From assembly GCF_901933205.1 (NCBI RefSeq), contig NC_044572.1:18934501-18998500 (forward strand): a stretch of 64,000 bases of DNA, written 5' to 3'. The position numbers were made by a program, and so were the translations under genes. Below are positions 51,201-64,000 of this stretch, piece by piece. The DNA is from Camarhynchus parvulus. Taxonomy: Eukaryota; Chordata; Aves; Passeriformes; Thraupidae. Under the pieces are notes generated by a model. It saw only the letters and a list, made by a program, of their open reading frames with translations. It made no database searches and was not told the DNA's origin. Every line of letters starts with the position of its first letter. Positions within the stretch are counted from its first letter, which is position 1.

Positions 51201-54200
51201 TTATGGAGGAGTTTACTAATTCCTAAGGCAAAATCAAGGTTATGAAGTAACTTTAGTTTCTATTGGTACAGGTATACAAACTGAATTTGTTTTCCAGCTT
51301 TGAATGCTTTTCATGTATAAGATCCAAGTTTACCTTTAGAGTGTGCAGGGAATGGAAATTTCCACTGTCAGATTCTCCTCACAGTGAAATAGCTTGCCTC
51401 CCACACTCTGTAGTAGTATTATATTCACAGTCCTACACAGGGTATGCCTGATCTGTTCCTTCACCATGTCATGCTCAAGCAAGGGCTGAGCTGGAGCTTC
51501 AGATATCACTGCACATAGATTTGCCTCAGATGTCACTGTACTTGCAGATTTGCATTGTTTCTGTGGCTCACCGAGCTGTCCATCGTGAAAAAATTGAAAT
51601 ACTGTGCCCGTATTTCAGAACTATGGAATGGTAGAAAACAGATTTACTAAGATAAAGTCCTACAGAATTAATTCTGTGTGTAAGACTCTGTAAAATGTAG
51701 AGCCTACTTCTTTATCTTTGTAATACGTGGAAAAAAGTACACACCCAGAAGGAAATTGCCACTAGGTAGTCAGGATTTTCCAGCAGTGGCTCAAATAAGC
51801 TAAGACATCGTAAGTCTTGTGATTTGCAGTTTCATATTGTACTCCAAGGTAACATCAGCTCTTTTAAAGATGGTAGAAACTAATTTTTTCCATATCAACT
51901 ATAGATGACTATCTGCAGTGTTGGAAAATTCTGTGTTTGGTTTTTAGTGTTCTCATTCTGACAGTGATTTTGACTTTAAACATGCAATAGTGTTTTCTTT
52001 ATTTCTTCTTAGTCCTAGATTAAAGCTACTACACCCTGGGGAGAAGACATAGCAAAGAGATGCAGACTAGAGTACAGTTAACTTCATTTTTGAATGTAAT
52101 GTTTGCATTGTAAGGTTAGACACTGTGTATGTGCAATGGAAGTTCTTGGAAAGTCTTGGCAATTGCTGACCTGCCTTGAATGGTAAAGGTTTAGAAAATG
52201 TGGGTCTGTCTATAGCTGCCCTGCTATGAGAAAAGCTGAAAAGCTGTTGCTCCTGCTGGGTGTTGCTTTACTGCTGGGTACTCAGCAGCTGGGACAATAG
52301 AGTGTATTATTTCAGTAGGGGCAGAGCATTTGCAAAAGTTTCTAAGCCATCCTTATTGCAACAAAAACTGAGTTCCTTTTGTTTCATTTTTTCCCTTGTA
52401 AAAATAGATGACGTCTTTTCTTTAATTCACTTTGAATGCTTATGACTTTGAATCTCACAACTTTTTGTCTGCTAGACTCAAAACTTATTTCTGTCAATTT
52501 TAAGAAATTATTCTGCGTAATTGTAGTCAGCTGTGTTTTGGAAAACTTATGTTAAATGTTGCTTGCTGCATGGCTGTGATTTATGGTGACTGCAACAATT
52601 CATGACTGTGGGTATCAACGAAAAATTGCATTGTATTATTTCACTGAGCTGCATTTGACCATTTTCCAGCTACTCTAATTTTCAGCTGATGTTAGAGGAG
52701 TACAAGGTTTCTCAGGCATGAGCTAATGTTACAGCCTTGGCATAGTGACTAGGCACATGGGCCAGACTGGCTGCTGCATTTTCCCATGGAAAAAGATGCA
52801 AAATTCTGTCATTACACAAGTAACAAAAAATATGCACAAAACTGATAGAAAACATGTTCCTTTTAGGGCAAATGTTGGTCTGTGTGAGTATTCAGTGATA
52901 ATGGTGGTGAGATGGCATGATTTTCTGTTAGGAGTGTGCCACCATGGAGTAAACTGTAATGGCTGCAGTTTAAATGCTTGAGTTGTCTCTGTATGTTTGG
53001 CACAGCTTTGGTATTACTGCTTCCAGCTGTTTAGCATTGAGCATTAATTTTTGAGACTGTTAGATGCTGTAAATTAGAATGCTGTCTTGTTTGAAATGCT
53101 TACAAAGGAAATGAAGTATCTCTACTGAAACGCTTATTCATTAAGTTAATGTAATTTAACAACACATTATGCAAAAGAAGCCAAAAGTGAAACTAGAGAA
53201 TTGTTTAACAATCAGTAAGTCTTGCATTAATAGACACTGGGAGAGACTGGAGAAAGAAGCAACACTTATCTTTCTCAGATTTCTAGTAGAGCATTTTAAT
53301 GATGATTTAAAACACAAGATCAAATCACTTCTTAATTTGGATGAGTTTGAAAGAATGAAAAATCCGAGAAAGTTATAAAACAGTTGATGACATCCAGAAA
53401 AAGGCAAGCACAAAAGGTCAGAGAAATTTTGCATGATTCAGTGTATGAATAATACATTATTTTCCAGAGAATATTTTATGAAGTGATTGTCCTTTGTTAT
53501 GTTTATGTGTGAGAATTGGGTTTTGTCACCAGCAAGAAGAATTCATTTTCCTGTAGCTTTTCCCTAAATGCTAATTTATTGCGATGAAAGATGCCAAAGT
53601 GACAGATCTGAAGAATGAAGCCCTCTATTTATCTTCTGAATGGATGGAGCACGAGGAGCAGTGAAGCCTTTCTCATGCTCTTTTGCCAGTGCGCCACAAT
53701 CTTTTTACCATATCCTGAGCATATTTTTACCAGTGAGAGGTGCTTATTCATTCCATAGTTTCCTTAATGGACTACCAAGGGTATCAATTAGTGACAAGTG
53801 AACAGTAGCTTTACAGCTTGGATACCTGCCCAGTAGGAACAGAAACTACCAACTCTTTCACACAGGCCATAGGACAACCGTCAGAGCAGTGAATTAGCGT
53901 CACTGCAGATCAGAGCTGCTCGCAGTTGAGCAGAGCGAGGACAGAAAGATCCCAGTCTTACCACCAAACATCTTAACACTTACCTCCACTTTAGATCACT
54001 TGTCTTTACATTGTGCAATAATTTTAAAGATACTAATGTTGCAGACTACAGATGCTGCTGTGAAGTAATAAGTAAATAATAAATGAAATAAGTTTTTGTG
54101 TGCATGTTGTCTCAGTGTCCTTTTATCTGCTCGGTATGAGCTTGATATGAGTAGTACCAGGGCTTTTAAAAACCTAGGAATAGAAAATAGGATTATTGTG

Positions 54201-57200
54201 GCTTAGAACTAGTGTGTACATTCCAGTTTTAATTGCAGTGTTATTCTTGGTTTGGTTGTGGTTCCTGAATTGAATTCTTGGTCCTGTGCACATTTGAATA
54301 GAAATAAGAAAAAAAAAAAAACATTGCAGAAAAGAGCACGATAAACTGGAACCTTGTATAAAACATGAGTAAGATAAAAGCAATACTTGTTTACATTAGT
54401 TTACTTGAACATTCAGGTAATATAGCTTTCCATGTTCTTAACAATTGTTCCTGTGTCTAGCACCATATCACACCAGTTATTCTACTGCAGATTTCTCCCT
54501 GCAAGTCTTGTCCTGGCTTGTTAAGACTTGCACATTGAGCTGGAAACTCTTCTGATTCCCTCCTCCTTCCAGCTCCCTTGTTGTCAGCTATGTGCTCTAA
54601 GTGCAGGCACAGTTCTGTCCCCTCAGACTGGCTCTGGCTGGCACAAACCCAGTGCCTAACACAGGAGAGCTCACAAGGCCTGTGTTTCACAGCCCTTTGC
54701 AGAGCGACTGTATGGGCCTGCTCTGAAAAGTGAAGGTTAATTAACACGGGTGTGAATTTGTAACATATTAATTAAATCAGATTAATCTAGGCCACTTTAT
54801 TATGAACTAAAATGTCCACATGGGGTTTTAATATGTTTTAACTAATACATTTTGAACTCACACTTGAATTCAATTTGGCTCAGCATTCACAATTTTCCCT
54901 GCGCAGGCATGCCCATAGAATTTTAAATAAGAAAAAGATTTGATGCAATTTCTAATAAAGGTCCACCTGTACTTCACTCCCAGGAATTAGATCTGCACGT
55001 TTTATCTGTCAGAGAATGAAAACAATCATCAAAGGTAGATGCTAGACAGAGTTGGTGTGGTGTTCCTTCTGCTCCTGTCAATTTCCAATCCTGACAAGGA
55101 TTGTGGAACTCAGGTATCTGTTTTTCAAAGCAAGTTGAGCGAGCGTATTTCACTGTTTGCGCAGTCTAGGTACCAGTAAGGGAACATTTGGGATGCCATA
55201 CTTAAACACTGTGTGTTTTTTTTCTTTCTTGTTTTTTCCTACCTCCCAAATAAAAGTCTAAAACATAGACTCATTCTGACTGTGTTGATGTCTGACTCAA
55301 TGACTATTGAAATACTTCATGAAAAGTCAGGTGTCTATGAAGAGAGAGAGATTAAATGAAACCTCTCCAGAGTACTTAGTGATGCAGCAGTTAAGGCAAG
55401 AGTCTGTCTAATAATGCTTTGTGTCAAAGAAAATTTCAGCTTGAGAAGGTAAGGTAGTGTTTCTTAAAATAAAAATATTTACATGCAGTAAATATTTTTT
55501 TCCGAGTTTGCTCAGAAATTATATTTTTAAAATGGCTCTTTTTAAAATGAAAAAACAATTTTTCAGACATCAGTTTTAGTGAAGAAAGTTATTAGATTTG
55601 GAATGAAAATAACTTATAAGGCACACAATCTGTAAACCTAACAGAATTTCTTTTTTCTGTTTTAAAAGCAGTTTACTTACTATTTCTTTTTTACTTCTAA
55701 GCACACAAATATGGAATAATTGTTGCATTATTATACAATATCAAAATGAGATTGACATTGGGGATCTTGTTTCATAGATATAGCTAGTAAAACACTTATA
55801 TGATTTGTTTGTAGTAACTGCAGGTAGAATTCTTCTAAAAAGAACATAAAAGATAGCTAAATTGTGTAAAGTCTTTTAATACCATTTTTAAGACATTATT
55901 TTTGTAGTTATCAAATTATACTTTCTTTGTAGTCACCAAGTAGCCATTTTTGTCTGTTTCACAGTGACGGAAATTTCGAAATTCCCATTCAGCTGTCTTT
56001 GTTGGCCCCTCTTTTATTTCTCTGTTCTGAGAAGACAAACATTTTCTGGGGACTGATTTTCCCATTCTTTATATTTGAGTCAGGGAAACTCATACTTGCA
56101 AACTCTGTTCTAGCAGCCTTCTCATTTGCCCTACTATTGTTTAAAAGGTAAATAACAAAAACTTTTGTTGTTTAACTAAGTAGAATCTGTTTTTCCTCAT
56201 TTAATTGTGAGGAAATTGAGCTATAATAATGGGCTATCCATACAACATTAGCATTTGTGAATGTCAAAACACCACAGACCACAAGCATCTGTTCACATCA
56301 GTTCCCCAACAGTATCTGTATCTTTAGACTATTTAGACATTAGCTGTCTTGTTTTTCATAAATCTTATTATGTTTATAAAAATTCCTATGCTTACACGTA
56401 TTTTAAGAGTTTTTGCTGTAGGAAGTTGGAATTTTCAGCTGTATATTGTTCTGGAATTGTTGAGCAGATTATTTGTAATCCTGACATTAGTTTGGGTGTT
56501 GCCTTGTGATGAGTTTTTGCTTTGTGATGAGTTTAAGTTGAACCCAGACTGCATTGCTATTGAAAGCATCAGTTCTGTCCTCCCTTCTTCTGTTTCCATA
56601 ATTTTCACCTTTTTTTGGGATTAGTACTGCTGCTTGTAGGCAACATGACTGGCAGTGCTGAAAGGGGAGGGGCACGGGGATTACACAGCAGAATGGTGGG
56701 GCAGAAGGGTGGTGGTGGTTTCGATGGTAACATGGTGTTAAGTTCATGCATTGATCTAAGCTGATTAAGAAACAAGACTCTTGGCCTAGTCAAGTTATTT
56801 GTAATTTCAGCTGAGTATGTGGCTTGCAGTTACTGCCCTGATTTCAAGTGGAATAGTGGTCCAGATAACTTCAGTACATGTGAAGATGCTTTAGTCAAAG
56901 CTGTTGCAAATGAAAGTTATCTGATCTTACTGGGATCCTTTTGGCTTTCCTGCTATTCATTTCCATGTGCCTCTCAATTATTTCCTACTTGCAGAAAGCA
57001 TGTGCTGTGTTAGCAGGGAGTAGCTTTTTTTCATTGCATATGTTGGGCACCCCATCACCTGCTGACCGGGTTTTTGAACTACCATATTACTTCTCGTTCT
57101 TTCTGAATTGTGTCCACGTTAGGAGATTCTGTGTGGACACAATTTTCCAAACAACCTCAAGAGCAGCCATGGTGAAGTACAGTGACTATAAAGGACTAAA

Positions 57201-58354
57201 ATTTAGGCAGATCATGGGCTCTAATTACCCTACCTTTTTTTGCTGTGGCATGGCTTGATCAGACACACACACCTTAATAGCAGTTATAGTGGAAAACACT
57301 GAGATGATGGCACTGCTTTGAGCTGTCAAGATAGACAGAATCCTTCTTTTTCCTTCTCCAAATCCAATTAATTCCATCTGCAGTTTCTTCTAATTCCCAG
57401 TGGTTTTCCTGAAATAAAATCCTAAGTTTCTAATCTAAGAACTAATTGTAAATTAATAGCATCAGTATGTAACAAAGAGAAGGATTAATGCCGCTCCACA
57501 CATTCACTCTTCCTTTTTGATTACAATTCTGTATTGGATGGATCTCTCAGGACTGCTACCAAGATGTAACACAGTCAGAAAAGTGTTTATACAGTAATGA
57601 GAGAGGTGTGGTGATTTTTCCATACTCACAGCTTCTCTCGGTTTCTGATTTTTAAAAAATGCTGTGTTACTGTCCTTCTAACAGTCTTATTACAGTTTTG
57701 ATGAACAGCAGTATTTGTTGTTGGGGGCATGGGAATGATTTAGAGTAACTATAGATAGTTTTGCAAGAAAATCAATGAGGTTTGTGTTTTCTGTTGGTTT
57801 GCTTTTGTGTTTAAGTGTTGACAATTACTTGTAAAATGTAAGGCCTACTATTGGAACAATATGCATGAACTGTATTTTCACCGCCCTGAATTTGTTACAT
57901 ACTATAAATTCTTGTCTTTCCTGTTTGTTTAATTGAAGACGTTTCTCTTATCAACTTTCTAAACATTCAAGTGTATTTGTCATGCATGAATTTACATCCA
58001 TCTTGGAAAGGTAGTGTTTAAGTGGTAGTCTGATGATGATTAGTGTCTTTTTTCATTAATCAGACTGTGCTGCTTTTCTCTTTGTGTATCTCTGCTTTTC
58101 ATTAGTGTAAATGTTTAGTACTCTGTGCAAGTTCCGTATGACACTGGAGGAAATATCTGCAGCTTGGCTCTTGTTTGCTTTTAAATCTTTTGCTCTGCTA
58201 TTTGGTCTTGTAGGGATGGTCCTTCATAATTTCCTATATTGTCCATATGTGTTCAGCTATCCTTGATCTTAATAACAGATCAGACCTTTGCTGTCTGCCA
58301 TGAGATCTTCCAAATAATTCCACTGTGATTAACATCTTACCAAAGAAAGAGTCT

Positions 58355-58375
58355 TCTCCCTCTTTAAGAGGGAGA
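58355..58375. repeat. 21-bp inverted repeat
   Basis: Perfect ten-base arms TCTCCCTCTT and AAGAGGGAGA flank one central T. It is a polypyrimidine/polypurine palindrome. No associated feature was recognised. Confidence 0.8.
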
Positions 58376-60763
58376 TGAGTATTTAGAGAACTGGAAAGAC
58401 AACAAACCAAAATTACTCTTTTGTGTAAAAAAAGAGAGAAAGAGATGATAGTTCATTATCTTTCTTCACACAACCAGACTTTTCAAGACAGAACTGCTTT
58501 TATCTTTTCAGCATTGAGAATTTTGTTGACATGTGGCATGAAAAAACCTCCATGTGCAAATTTGGAATTTAGGCTAAAGAACAGTAAGTACTTCCTTTAA
58601 CTGGAGTGTTTAGAATTCAGTCCACTTTCTAATTCTTCTCTGTCATTGTGCTAGTTTGAGAGCTGTGCAAATAATTTTTTGACAGGACACCTCTTAAGCT
58701 TAATGACAAAATACTGATGCTCAGCATCTATACCATGTGTTTTGTCAAAGGAGTGACAAAAGTAGATGCAAACACTGAAACACATTCAGTGATCCAGCGG
58801 CTTGATTCTGACTTGGTTGATTGTCTGTTGCTTCTCCGGAGCAAAGAGATCTCAGCCTGGCTGAACTGGTGCCTGGTAGGATTTGCTGCTGTGGAGCTTC
58901 TGAGCAATGGAGGATGGAATTGTTTGCATTGTCTCTTCTGGGCATGGGTGGTAGAGCTATACCCAGAGGGACAAAGGATGGGACTTGGAATTTGTAGCTT
59001 CCAAGTAATTCCCGGCTACCAGGCTGGCCATGACATTTTCTATATCCTGGACTTTTAAATAGTAACATCACGAAGGTCTGTTAGGATAGTTAGGAGGAGC
59101 CAGACAGCATTGTTTTAAGCTTCCTAAGCTGGAAGTCTGCCTTGAGGTTAACTGCCCTGTTCAGCCAGAGATGTTGGCTGTTCTGAAGGAGGCTCATGGG
59201 AATGGTTATGAAGCCTTTCCTGGGTGTAAGGACTGCAGATTTGTCTGTAGCTAGTGACTCAGACAAATGTCAAACAAGATTGGTTTCAAGCTGACTAGCA
59301 AATCATTCCTTGATGGACAAGATGATGGACAAATCAGTCACTGACTCTCTTCAGATCTATCAAACTGAAGCCAGTATTGTGGCATTTGTACCATTAGTAT
59401 CATCAAACAATGTCGCTGACGAATAGTGGAGCAGTGTATAACTCTCTTTCTCTGACTTGTTTAAAGAATTTGATGATTTATTTGGAATGCTGATGAGTCT
59501 CCTTAATTGCTGTAAGCGGGGCTTTATTTTTCTTGCAGTAGGACATTAATATGGGATGCTTAATTTTTACTGCTAAATAACCAGACCAGCAGCAACTGCA
59601 GTTGTTAGACTTCAGATCACTGCTTTGCCTGGAAAGCAATTAAAATCAAAGTTTTGAGAGAGGTGAAACCTATCTTGCTGTTGCTGATTTTGTGCATAAC
59701 ATACAAATGTTGCCTTACAAAAAGATGAGAAGGCTGAACACTGAATTGGTATTCACACCCTAAAGCCCATTTAATGTGTAATTGATGGAATAAATGTTGT
59801 TGCTTATTTATGACAAGCTTGGGACAGCAGCAGTGTGCATTAGAAATTGAACACTTTTGTGAAATACATTAAACTATGTTAGTAATTTAAATTGACTTGT
59901 AACATGTAGTTTTAAGATATCTCTAGTTCGTACATTCTTTGTAATACAAAGCAAGCAATAAATAATTTTTTTTATAAAGATGAGACATTAACACTTGTAA
60001 TAGTACAATTGATTGTACTAAATATATATACTAGGCAGTTCTCAGAAATTTTCATGTGTTTTGCTGTCAAGTGAAAATAGAAAAGTGTTTGTCTAAATTA
60101 AGGTGGGGATGATTTTCAGTCTATTGTGTCAATTCTGTTTCACTACAGGTCAGTGTCCACTTCTATATCTTTGGTTTCTGTTGTCAGTATCTTACACTGG
60201 ATTATTGTGAGTGACTTTCATAGGCAGGTGTAAATCTCTGGCATGTGCCCTAGCATGCTATTAGTTGGAGGCTGTGGAAACCTTACACAAAATATCTTTG
60301 AGTAGGGTGGTTAAATGTAGTTAAATTTCCAAAGGAGAAATATTATTTATTGAACTTCTATGCCATTAATACTGATGCTTGGACCCTGGTATGTCATTCT
60401 TCTGTGAGCAAGGGATCCTTATGATCCTTGTACATGTTCATAATGACAACCAAAATGACTGTCTAAATGTGGGAATTAGCCTCTCTATCGCCTCTTCTGT
60501 GTTTGCTGTTCTTTTGTCATGGCACAGGGCTTTTGGAATTGACTTTATTAGAACTAGAGTTGTGTTTTGTTTGTGGCTGTTTTAAGTTTTTCAGCCCTCT
60601 TTTCTAAGCTGCTGTCTGGATCAGAGTCTTTTTGATCCATTTCCTCTCTCTCACATATTGCTGATAAGGAGGCTGGAATTATACCCCATCATTTGGCTCT
60701 TCATTGTACTTTGCATCTTCAAGGAGTGAGCCCTGAAATAGCTGTTGAGAGATTTTGTTTAGC

Positions 60764-60784
60764 AATAATAATAATAATAATATT
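60764..60784 (+). repeat. (AAT)n short microsatellite
   Basis: Seven tandem AAT units, 21 bp, in intron 2. Long enough to be polymorphic but otherwise unremarkable. Confidence 0.95.
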
Positions 60785-62109
60785 TTATTCACAGACTTAT
60801 TTTCTGCTTTTAGGAATTAGATACACTCCCATTCCAAAAACCCATGATTTTGGAGACTGTATTCTGTTTGCTTTGAGCAGCCACACATCTAATTTCATCA
60901 GTTAATAAAAAGGAAATGTTGAATTTTGATGGTTAAAAGAAGCTGAACCACTGATTGAAATTGTCATTTCTTTAAGAGCTCCATTCACAAGCTTCAGAAG
61001 GCAAAATTGTAGTGGTAGTGGGAGTTAGAAGGAAATTACACAACTCAAGAGAGACATCATTTTGCAAAAGGTGCAAATTGTAGCTGGCTTTAGAGTTGCA
61101 AATAATTGCTTTGATTTGTTGACTTAAAATTGTAAGGCGGGGGAGAGAAAAGCGCTGCTGGTGTTTCTTCATGCAGCCTCTGCTGGAAACTCTTGGTGGC
61201 ATGTTGTGTGTGTCTCAATTGACACTGTTCTGCTGCTGTTATTGTAAACAAGCAAACTCAAACCAGCTGGGACTCTGCCCCATATGTATTGTGTGCAGTA
61301 TTACTTTGTCTCATACTAGGGAAAACAATTGTTTCCCTATTTGGCTTTGCATAACAGTGAAAGATTAATGCTTCTTTCTGGCTGATGGAAGATTACCTAT
61401 TGTGCTTTTTCTGGAAAGGAACCTGAACAGGGTTCAAATTGCTGCGTGCCAAAGGAGTTAGTTAAGTGTGCTAAACTCAAAATTAAGGATATCCATGAGA
61501 AATACTTTGTGAAAATATCTCTTTTACTTACATAGAAAAAAATTATAGAAACTAAATACCATATTGAAACAGCAACGTGTATGTATCCAGGGCTGAGGTA
61601 TTCTACAACACCAGTTCTCTTGGCTGTCTGTTAATAAAATAGAGACTGCATGTAGGTCCCAGCTGTATTTTCTTCTGTTTATCTGTCACCTTATAAAGAC
61701 TATTCATATTGTGTATCCTTTCCACATGGATATAGTTATAAATGGGAAGAATGCCTCCAAACCCCTGTTTGTCAGCTCCTGTATTTCACCAAGCTCTGCT
61801 GTAAAAGTTGAGCATTACAGTCTTGCAGGGGGTAAAGAGGGGGCTGTGCTGTTGCTTGGGGGCTGTCCTCTTTCCCTGGTAGCCTATACGAAAATGTTGA
61901 GTAAAGATCATAGAAACAGCTGTTTGGGGTTAAGCAGACTCCATGTAGTGCATATCCTATTTGTAACAGTAGCCCTAGCAAAGATTGAGGAAAGAATGCC
62001 TGAATATGACAAGGACTCTGGAGATTTTTGTCATGTATTCCTAGTTTCCAGCACTCTGTGATATGGTACTTCCTCAGTCAAAGTTCTGTTTTTATCTTAA
62101 ACTGTTTTG

Positions 62110-62136
62110 AATGGATTGTTTTTAAAACAATCCATT
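62110..62136. repeat. 27-bp inverted repeat
   Basis: Perfect 13-base arms AATGGATTGTTTT and AAAACAATCCATT flank one central T. It is the longest perfect inverted repeat that I noticed in the window. It may be a hairpin-forming site or the collapsed terminus of an old DNA transposon. No target-site duplication is evident. Confidence 0.85.
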
Positions 62137-64000
62137 GTTATTGTTTAATAACTTGTTAAATCCAACATCTGGCTTCCTTTATATTCTTTTCCAGCACCAA
62201 CCCTATATTACTCATATGGAATTAGGGGTGTGCATGAAATTTTTGAGAACTTGGTCTGGGATTCAGTAGCTGTGCCTGATCTTTTTCAGAGATCTTTTTC
62301 CTCACTCTAATTCCTCATCAGCTGTTCAAGGATTTTGCATCCTACTGGAGTAAGAACTATTATCATTATTATTTTGAGTAAAACAAAGCTGAGAGCAAGT
62401 GTTATGAAAGTGCCTAGATGATGAATATAGGCATCCAGTTCTCATCTGGGAAGCTGGTGCACAACTTCAAGGTGCTTGTAAGAATACAGCTCTCAGAATA
62501 TGTCCCTGAGGCACAGTGCAGAGAGGCACTCAAGAGGCCCTAAACAAGCTTGTTCAAGTACTAAAAGCAATACTGCTGTGTTAGCACAAAGGTCTGCCCA
62601 AGGTAATTAACCCTGCAGTGGAGCTAGGTAAAATAAATGTGGTAGACAGCTATAGTTACACTGGAGCAGGGTTAGTGGAAAAGAATAGGCTATTAGATAA
62701 TTTTTGTAGAATTAAATATATATATGCCATAGAGTTATGCAGTAATAATGCAAAAAGAAAATCACGTTGCTAGGAATTTTATGAAATAAAGTCAGAGGCA
62801 ATATCTGGTCAAAGCCCAAAAGCCATCCATATTTCATCTAGATGCACCAGGCATGGTTTTGCTCATGAAAGGAGGTAAAGCAATTTTAGCCCTTCCCTGA
62901 GCATTGCACCACCCTGTGTATGATTCAAGTTGGATGACATAATTAGTTCTCCTAAGCAGGTCTCTTCCTAAGCAGGACCTTCTGTCCCTTTCTTCTCTCT
63001 TTTTCACATGGGCTGTAACTAGAGCTGAACGGTCTCTTAACTGCTTACATTAAGGCATATTTGCTCTGTGTGCAAGCAGAGTGACTCATGGCTGATAACC
63101 AGTGACTTAACACCTACCCTATCTCTTAACTCTGCTGTCAGATAAGAGCTAAATAGATGCAGGAAAAGTTTTGGGTCTGTATATCCTAGTGGCCAAACCA
63201 AATTCACATAAGACCAGTGGCGTGTGATTGCAGTAATTGACAGTTGTTGGTCTTTCTGGCTGCTCCTTTCAGAGATGCAAACAGAATTGCACAGTCCTGA
63301 TGTTGAAATATGGGAAGCAGCAGCAGCACCAAAACCATTTGAAATCAGTGGCACTCTGCTTGCAATTGAGTGCTGCCTTGAAGCTGATCCTCAGAGCTTC
63401 ATTTCATGTCTTCTGCCGCATGAAAAAGGATCACTGTCTCCTAAGTGGCAGAGATCCTGCAGCAGGGAGGGCTGGAGCCAGAGGGCGGCTGGGCAGGAGG
63501 ACAGACTGCCATGGGCTGATGCACATCGGTGCTGGGCTGCTGGGACACAGCTCTTTGTGGTGGGAATGAAGCCTGCAGGGAAAAGGTAGAAGAGAAAGGC
63601 TTTAATAGGAAAAAAAGGAATAGCAGAATGAAAGAAAAAGTCTGATTCATCACTGAATTATTTCAGGATCCCAAAATTGCTGAATTCTTTGATATTGCTA
63701 TCAACTGCTGGCATGTCACTGAAATATAAGTCTAGCTGGAAGGGTCAGAGCCAGAACTAGAGATGTGAGAGAGTTGTATAATCTGCCTTTCACAAAAATA
63801 AATCCTGATTTTTTTCTGGACTGTTCAAGTAGAGTACAGTGAATTTAAAAAAGTAAGTCTTTAAAAATAAATTACTGCTTCATGGAGTTGATGCTATTAT
63901 AGTGACAGATGACCTGGATTGTTTTGCTGGGAAGGAACTGCCCTTCCCTTGAGAAAAAGTCACAGCTGCTTATCTCAGCTATGCAAACCCAAAAAACCTT

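Larger units (their letters stand above)
48291..64000 (+). other. NEBL intron 2, distal part to window end
   Basis: Nearly 16 kb of AT-rich intron running off the window. Simple tracts are T13 at 49277-49289, A13 at 54309-54321 and an AAT run at 60764-60784. Inverted repeats lie at 58355-58375 and 62110-62136. Open frames at 58717-59058, 61711-62061 and 63224-63589 on + are unrecognised. The expected LASP2 exon 3, which should begin by completing Ala55 and adding His56, was not found. Confidence 0.55.

Noticed and set aside
53169..53378. 69-codon + frame with a charged, helical-looking translation (ERLEKEATLIFLRFLVEHF)
   Set aside because: It looked like part of a folded domain, but it matches no nebulin repeat, transposase or other family that I can name, and no splice sites clearly bound it.
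58717..59058. 113-codon + frame
   Set aside because: No recognisable domain. The translation has a short hydrophobic stretch only, and there is no supporting splice or promoter context.
63224..63589. 121-codon + frame overlapping a second open frame
   Set aside because: Two overlapping frames in a locally GC-richer patch, neither resembling a known protein.
1..64000. CRISPR arrays, bacterial operons, prophage or other prokaryotic systems
   Set aside because: Splice sites, a CpG island, CR1 LINEs and low gene density identify vertebrate (bird) chromosomal DNA. No regularly spaced repeats are present.

Overview
The window looks like bird nuclear DNA. It has long gene-poor, mostly AT-rich stretches, one sharp CpG island, several decayed CR1 LINEs with the typical avian 3' ends, and two fragments that resemble an avian ERV-L-type LTR. 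I cannot name the species. CR1 and LTR assignments come from remembered family sequence, not a search.

Only one protein-coding gene can be supported: NEBL, transcribed on the + strand from its LIM-nebulette (LASP2) promoter. Coding exon 1 (21037-21105, 23 codons) lies in a CpG island of about 20.1-21.7 kb. Coding exon 2 (22088-22182) follows a 982-nt intron. Together they encode the first 54 residues plus two bases of codon 55. That is nearly the whole LIM domain, with seven of the eight zinc ligands. No exon 3 was recognised, so intron 2 appears to run from 22183 past the window end (at least 41.8 kb). The rest of LASP2 (nebulin-like repeats, linker, SH3 domain) must lie to the right.

Layout: 1-20.1 kb is intergenic or upstream flank. 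It holds two partial LTRs (2.7-2.95 and 3.19-3.60 kb), a 90-bp AGAT microsatellite (5.2 kb), a 2.2-kb minus-strand CR1 that has lost its reverse-transcriptase catalytic box (9.15-11.34 kb), and a short plus-strand CR1 3' end (15.9-16.1 kb). 20.1-21.7 kb is the TATA-less CpG-island promoter, the 5' leader and exon 1. 22.2-64 kb is intron 2. It contains a plus-strand CR1 with its central RT region deleted (37.16-38.35 kb), an older CR1 tail (40.98-41.47 kb), a small GC-rich islet (48.1-48.3 kb) and simple repeats.

The most interesting observation is in the 5' leader. Three short upstream ORFs precede the LASP2 start. uORF1 and uORF2 share an ATGA overlap, and uORF3 ends in an ATGA overlap with the LASP2 start codon itself, which suggests control by termination-reinitiation. 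I found no new multigene system. Most longer open frames are GC-island artefacts, antisense shadows of CR1, or chance-length frames.
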